DNA of 64,000 bases from Flagellimonas abyssi. Lineage in GTDB: Bacteria > Bacteroidota > Bacteroidia > Flavobacteriales > Flavobacteriaceae. Every line of letters begins with the position of its first letter. Within the stretch, counting starts at the first letter, position 1. The stretch spans positions 372,001 through 436,000 of the forward strand of contig NZ_JAHZSV010000001.1 of NCBI RefSeq assembly GCF_019457905.1, in the 5' to 3' direction. Made by a program: the position numbers and the translations under genes. The notes below the pieces were generated by a model. The model searched no databases. It was given only the letters and a program-made list of their open reading frames with translations, and was not told the origin of the DNA. Below are positions 62,950-64,000 of the stretch, piece by piece.

Positions 62950-64000
62950 ATGAAGAAAGAAGAATTGTTCAACGACGATTTCCTGAAGCAGTTCAAATCG
63001 GGAGACGAGCTCAACGGTTTTCTCAAGGAACTCCAGAAGCGCGGCATCGAGAAGATGCTGGAAGGGGAACTGGACGGCCATCTGGATTACGAAAGGCACC
63101 AGAGGTCCAAGGACGGCAACTCCCGTAACGGGCACTCCAAAAAGAAGGTGCGCACCTCCTTCGGGGAGTCCGAGATATCCGTCCCCAGGGACAGGGATGC
63201 CAGTTTCAACCCCATGGTCGTCCCCAAGCGGGGCAACATGGTGGACGGCATCGAAAATGTCATCGTATCGCTCTACGCCAAGGGGATGAGCAACAGCGAT
63301 ATCGGGGAACAGATACGCGAGGTCTATAATTTTGACATCTCCACTTCCACCATATCAAGGATAACCGAAAAGGTGGCGGAGGACATCGTCGCCTGGCAGA
63401 ACCGACCCTTGGAACCGGTCTATCTTATCGTATGGATGGACGGTATCGTCTTCAAGGTCAGGGAATCCTCCAAAGTAATCAACAAGACCGTGTACGTGGC
63501 CGTGGGCCTGCGCAGGGACGGGAAAAAGGAAGTGCTCGGCCTTTGGCTGGGCAAGAACGAATCGGCGGCCTTCTGGATGTCGGTGCTCACCGATATCAAG
63601 GCCCGCGGCACCGAGGACATCCTGATCACCGCCACCGACAACCTGAACGGGTTCACCGATACCATCAGGAACGTCTTCCCCGAGTCCAGAACCCAGATAT
63701 GCGTGGTGCACCAGATACGCAATGCCTGCCGCTACGTGGTATGGAAGGACAAAAAAGCGTTCACCGCCGATATGAAGGGCATCTACAACGCACCCAACGA
63801 GAAGGCCGCAAAGGCCGCCCTGGAGGACTTTGCCAAGAAGTGGGAAACCAAGTACTCCTATGCCATAAGGAGCTGGAGGGACAACTGGGACGAACTCACC
63901 GTGTTCTTCGAGTTCCCCCTCGAGATACGAAAGATCATCTATACCACCAACCTTATAGAGAACCTGAACGGGAAGATCAGGAAGTACACCAAGAACAAGC
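62950..64000 (+). CDS. IS256-family (Mutator-like) transposase, 3' end cut by window edge
   Basis: About 350 codons are visible from the ATG at 62950. The DDE residues are recognisable: D164 in VWMDGIVFKV, D230 in TATDNLNGF and probably E337 in TNLIENLNGKIRK. The N-terminal region has the family pattern GELDGHLDYERHQRS. The frame is open to the edge with no stop or frameshift, so the copy looks active as far as can be seen. Codon use is GC-rich, in contrast to the flanking genes. Confidence 0.93.
   Translation, partial: MKKEELFNDDFLKQFKSGDELNGFLKELQKRGIEKMLEGELDGHLDYERHQRSKDGNSRNGHSKKKVRTSFGESEISVPRDRDASFNPMVVPKRGNMVDGIENVIVSLYAKGMSNSDIGEQIREVYNFDISTSTISRITEKVAEDIVAWQNRPLEPVYLIVWMDGIVFKVRESSKVINKTVYVAVGLRRDGKKEVLGLWLGKNESAAFWMSVLTDIKARGTEDILITATDNLNGFTDTIRNVFPESRTQICVVHQIRNACRYVVWKDKKAFTADMKGIYNAPNEKAAKAALEDFAKKWETKYSYAIRSWRDNWDELTVFFEFPLEIRKIIYTTNLIENLNGKIRKYTKNK

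Larger units (their letters stand above)
62864..64000 (+). mobile_element. IS256-family insertion sequence, right part cut by window edge
   Basis: The element begins near GGACTATCTCATAAAGTG at about 62864, which looks like an IS256-type terminal inverted repeat, and continues past base 64000. The exact left end and the target duplication cannot be proved without the right end. It carries a palindrome and one transposase gene. Base composition is clearly higher in GC than in the neighbouring polysaccharide genes. Confidence 0.82.

Noticed and set aside
1..64000. CRISPR array, prophage or rRNA operon
   Set aside because: No regularly spaced repeats, phage structural genes or rRNA sequence were found on reading the window.

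Overview
The window looks like a chromosome segment from a marine-type member of the Flavobacteriaceae (Bacteroidota). The base composition is AT-rich. Promoters fit the Bacteroidota pattern of TTG, about 19 bases, then TAnnTTTG. Many genes belong to families typical of this group (DUF2520, DUF4290, DUF493, DUF2911, START-like, DUF4198, fused CcsBA). Gene order such as DUF493-DUF4290-murA facing ATPase-recQ-fmt-HU-yqgE also fits. Species cannot be named from the sequence alone.

Bases 1 to about 34,000 are mostly housekeeping and physiology. They hold a truncated cytochrome c haem-ligation fusion (ccsBA), an overlapping DUF2520/KdsC/Maf trio, a secreted LmbE-like deacetylase beside a sodium:solute symporter with a possible 38-residue membrane partner, and a UV-repair operon (SRPBCC, SDR, photolyase). 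Next come secreted hydrolases, a pirin, murA, recQ, fmt, an HU gene with a clear promoter, yqgE, a class IV aminotransferase and one tRNA-Met(CAT). The block ends with a DUF4198/HupE metal-uptake pair, an M1 aminopeptidase lipoprotein and an OmpR-type two-component system.

Bases about 34,034 to 62,766 form a large capsule or exopolysaccharide locus of the Wzx/Wzy type. The left arm, read leftward, encodes an aminotransferase and a 4,6-dehydratase for a 4-amino-4,6-dideoxy sugar, then the outer-membrane export lipoprotein (Wza-like) and the tyrosine autokinase (Wzc-like). It converges on the PHP-type tyrosine phosphatase (CpsB-like). The right arm makes acidic sugars with two epimerases and two UDP-sugar dehydrogenases. 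It then encodes the flippase, a QueC-like PP-loop enzyme, a pyruvyltransferase, three GT4 and one GT2 glycosyltransferases, an acetyltransferase, a Wzy/EpsG-type polymerase, an AsnB-type amidotransferase and two MBOAT/SGNH O-acylation pairs. Together these predict an acidic, amidated, pyruvylated and O-acylated polysaccharide. No initiating sugar-phosphate transferase is present in the window.

From about 62,864 to the right edge lies a truncated IS256-family element. It is visibly more GC-rich than its surroundings and carries a 32-base perfect palindrome ahead of its transposase gene. No CRISPR array, rRNA, prophage or known defence system was seen. The most unusual item is the QueC-like enzyme embedded in the polysaccharide locus.
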